From assembly GCF_036373705.1 (NCBI RefSeq), contig NC_089856.1, forward strand, positions 29,670,298 to 29,734,297: a DNA stretch of 64,000 nt, read 5' to 3'. Made by a program: the position numbers and the translations under genes. Below are positions 60,535 through 64,000 of the stretch, piece by piece. This DNA comes from Amia ocellicauda (taxonomy: Eukaryota > Chordata > Actinopteri > Amiiformes > Amiidae). How positions within the stretch are numbered: the first letter of the stretch is position 1; each line of letters opens with the position of its first letter. The notes beneath the pieces were generated by a model. The model saw only the letters and a program-made list of their open reading frames with translations. It had not been told where the DNA came from and ran no database searches.

Positions 60535-63500
60535 ATGGAGATTCTGGAGGCGGAGGCCGGGGAGCGCAGGTGAGTGACGATCCAGTTTCTGCGTTTTCCA
60601 GAATAGCAAGGTGTGTGTGTGAATGTGTATATATCTGTGTATGTGTGAATATATGTGTTTATGTATGTATGCGAGAGCTTCTCGCTGTGTGTGTTGAGGG
60701 CAATGGCATGTCATTCGTTTCTGGAAAAAGAAAGCGGCTACTGTGGCTGTGCCGTCTGTAAATGCTCCTTAAAAACAAATGTCGTTTTTCCATCAATATT
60801 GGTAGCATATAAGTTTGTTTTGCCATAAACAACTGAGTGCAAATCAATGTCGTGTATGTGTATTTATATGTATTTTAGCTCTTAAGAGGTAGTTGTGTCG
60901 AGGGTGGAGGGCGACAGTGGTGTCCTGTGGTGTGGTGGTACAGGAGATATAAGCACACACATATCCCTGTGGTTTTGTCGCTGCTGGAAGACTGTAACAC
61001 GTATGTGTGTGTATGAATCTGTATATTTGTTAGAGCATCTGTATGTTTTATGACAGTATTTAATGTAATCGGTGAACACTTAAGTATAGATTTCAAGTGA
61101 CTACCAATTTGTCACAAACAAATGTGTCGTTTGGGAGGGGGGAGCCCCAAGTGCATTTGCATATCATATCAAATCACAACCAACCAGTAACAAAGTGCAC
61201 TATGATTAGTCATAACAGGACTGATTTGAGATCTTTTGGTTTTTGAAGAGCAGATAACATTATTTTTCTAACTGCTGCAATAGAGCAGAAAGCCACTTTA
61301 TTTACATTTTGGATGGGGACATTTCAGCCCTGACACTCTCTATACCGACCCTAAACAACCCTCTTCAAACACTCCCACCACACTGCATTATGTTGTTAAT
61401 AATCACATCAGGGTGGAAGCAAATTGAAGAGCCCTAGAGTAGTGGTGGGTGAACACTGGTCCTGCAGGACTACCGTGTCTTCTGTTATTTGTTTCACGTC
61501 AGCCCTGAATTACTTAATGTATTTGATCAACTCAACAAATTAAGCATTGCTTCAAGGTTATTGGGTTTTAAAGTGGCGTTAAGTGGGGAAAGATTAGATT
61601 AACCCAGACTAATTAAACCACACACTGTTTAATCACTGTAACACAGTTTGATCTCCAGTCGAAAGGAAGCCAGAAGACCTTGTAGGTTCTCTGTATCAGG
61701 CTTACAGAGGCCTGCAGTCTGACCTGTTGGATAGTCTGTCTCTGTAACGGGGTCAGGTGAAGTCAGAACGCCTGGAGATCTTTTATCTTAAACATTCACG
61801 TCATACACTTTCTCTCTGGTACTTCCTCATTGCTCCCACCCTCGACAGGGCAAAGGGCAGCAAGCACTGGGCTTTATGTGCCTTAGTAAAATGGAGGGGG
61901 AATGAGGAAGCTGGCTGGCATGTATTCCAGACTGCAGTGTGTGTTTGGGTTTGTGTGGATGTGCATGCTTAAGTTAGTTTATAACAACAGGAGATGCATT
62001 ATCAGTCAGTATAATTTATACAATACGCTACTTTATAACGTCCTTAACAGCTGTACAGTTTCACGTCACAGACAAGTTTGTATGGCTGTATTTATAAACA
62101 TGTCTGTGTGTGTATATAAGGATAGCCAATCAGACTTCCATTTGCACAGAGGTTTGATCCATTCCAGTCTGTGTGAGCTACAGGCTTTTGTATGTAGGCC
62201 AAGTACCTGAAATCTGTTTCCAATGGGTTTCCTTGTAGCTGTATGTATATTACATACCTATATCATTATATATCATCTCTACTGATTAAATAGTCCACTG
62301 GTGGGTGAACGGCCCCCTCTTCACTAGGGGACGGAGCCATGACTTGGCACACTGGCTAGATAGCTTGGTGAGTGCAAAACCTGAACCCTGGTATTATTTA
62401 CAGTGATCATAAACTAACCAAGCCTCCCATCTCTATGTGTATGTGATGTACAATATGTGTGCCTGTGTTGGAAGGACCCAACATTCCTGGTCCTGCTGCA
62501 GAATGTGTCAGGGCCCTGGAAGAGCTAAACCAGTAATTCAGTTAATCTGTTACTTTATATTCCCTCTTAATTAACCTTTAAGGTGCCTTCTCTATGTCTG
62601 GGAGACAGTGAAATTGTCTTCTGATTTCTAACCTTCTGATCTGATAAGCCTCTATCAGGTGCTGCTTTTGGAAGAGCTGATTGCTGGGAGGGTAGAAACT
62701 AATTTCATTTTATTTGAAATGTAATCTTGTAATAATTTAATCTTATTTTAATGTAATCTTTTTTGTAATTCTCCACTGCCCCCCAGGACTCCTTTATGCT
62801 TAATAACAACAAAACAAAACAATGTTCACTAAAATGCAGGAAAGTAGAACAATGCATATCTCTTTCATATCTGCAGTATCTTTAACTAGATTTTTACCTT
62901 TAAATGTGCAGTTAATGTTGTCTGTTCTTATTGATTAGTGTACTGTGTGTATCCGTTGTATCTGCTATGGCAATACTTGTATAATAGCTGTGACAATGAT
63001 GCAGCTTAAATTGAATTGAAGTGTGTCTGTGTGTGCAAGTGCTGTCTGATATCAGCATGCTTTTTAAAATATTATTATTTACTCTTGTCTGAAAAGGACC
63101 TGTTATAAATGTCATGGCTAAATCAGGTACACACTACTGAGATTGGTCTTACTTGCTGTTATGTGTGGCATCTGTCTCAGGCTTGCATAAGGCACTACAA
63201 ATTCCTTTTAGGAGCTGTGTGTGTGTGTGTGCACAGCGACAGTTTGCTGACTTGGGGGAACACTGGGAAATCCTGGAAGTGAGTCTGCACAAAATCACTG
63301 CGGACTCTGCGCTTTTCTTCCTCTTCTCCTTTAGTGGTTATTTTCTGTTCCTGTGGTGTTTGCACTGTAGATATCATTGTAAAGGGCACAGATACTGTCA
63401 CCCTCATACTTAAGCTCAACCCCTTCCTTGTCTTTCTTGTATTATTTGATTGCAATTTATCTTTTATCTATCTCCTGTTTGGGCAACATTATTCCTGTAT

Positions 63501-63556
63501 GCACGCTCACCCCCCCAGTCCTTTTATCACTGTGCTGTATTGCTTTCTCTGTGATA

Positions 63557-63589
<33 letters not shown>

Positions 63590-64000
63590 ACCATATTCTT
63601 TTTGCTGTGCAGCCTGTCTCTAACTGAGCTGTACCTTCTGTCTCTAATGCTCTGTTGAGCAGTGCTGTGTCTGTTTATCTGTTCTGTATCTCATGACTCT
63701 GCACCCCCTCCCCAGACGAGAGCATTGGAAGCTGCTGTTCAGCCTGAAGACGACCGTGGAGGGGCTGCTATCCACCAATAACCCCAACGTGTGGTCTCGC
63801 TATGGGGGGCTGCAGCGACTGCACAAGGACATGAACTATATCCTCAGTAATGGCCTCAAACACGACCAGGTACAGGGTCGGGCAGGGGTAGCAATCTTGT
63901 CTTCAGTTCTGAAAGTCTCCTGTTACAAAGGCATCTGGCAAATCGAGAATAATTCATTGAGTTTGTGTGTGGCTGTGCTGTGTTCCAGGTGTACTGCAAG
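60535..64000 (+). CDS. rubcn: rubcn: Rubicon, first exons (partial)
   Basis: Exon 1 is 60535-60569 ([14 protein letters not shown]), ending in a GTGAGTG donor. Exon 2 is 63716-63869 ([33 protein letters not shown]), with acceptor CCCTCCCCAG and donor GTACAGG. Exon 3 begins at 63989 with VYCK and runs off the window. Phases agree. Exon 2 is the start of the RUN domain and matches vertebrate Rubicon (RREHW, KTTVEGL, NPNVWSKYGGL in the family). Rubicon is a late-endosomal partner of the UVRAG-Vps34 complex that restrains autophagosome maturation and supports LC3-associated phagocytosis (family knowledge). The Rubicon-homology zinc domain lies beyond the window. Most of this span is intron 1. Confidence 0.95.
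60570..63715. other. rubcn intron 1
   Basis: 3.1 kb without an exon. Stretches at 61440-61640 and 62480-62570 contain CTGGTCCTGCAGGACT and AATTACTTAATG words like the hAT-type miniature elements elsewhere in the window. A (CT)n run lies at 63562-63589. Confidence 0.5.

Overview
This is vertebrate nuclear DNA, almost certainly from a ray-finned fish. The genes are split into many short exons with GT/AG introns. Their products are closest to vertebrate proteins, and the introns carry fish-type transposons: Tc1 elements with a D/E-type transposase, hAT-like miniature elements, L2-type tails and a CR1/L2-type LINE end. The species cannot be named from this window. All exon joins were made by eye, from splice sites, reading phase and remembered family sequences; no alignment was run.

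Six protein genes are present. From left to right: abcc5 (minus; coding exons 2-5 only, the rest lies beyond base 1), rpl35a (minus; complete), iqcg (plus; complete from the recognised start), lrch3 (minus; complete, with two alternative last exons), fyttd1 (minus; complete) and rubcn (plus; first two exons and the first bases of the third). The block rpl35a-iqcg-lrch3-fyttd1-rubcn has the same order and relative orientation as human 3q29. On the rpl35a side, abcc5 stands where human has LMLN.

Layout: 1-14 kb is the 5' part of abcc5 with large introns. 14-16.6 kb is intergenic. 16.6-21.0 kb is rpl35a, followed by a divergent promoter region and iqcg (21.66-25.69 kb). iqcg and lrch3 converge at about 26 kb. 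lrch3 fills 26-55 kb. It has leucine-rich repeats, a low-complexity middle and a C-terminal calponin-homology (CH) domain that can end in two ways, one with a membrane segment. fyttd1 (56.2-59.6 kb) ends only about 0.1-0.15 kb upstream of the lrch3 promoter and shares a divergent promoter region with rubcn.

The genes do not form one pathway: conjugate and cyclic-nucleotide export (ABCC5), ribosome (eL33), motile-cilium nexin-dynein regulatory complex (IQCG/DRC9), actin-septin and membrane scaffolding (LRCH3), mRNA export (FYTTD1/UIF) and autophagy control (Rubicon). The most unusual parts are the pair of alternative lrch3 last exons and a 4.2-kb nest of transposons in an lrch3 intron. In that nest a Tc1 copy sits exactly at the centre of a roughly 0.95-kb-arm palindrome and carries further small inversions.
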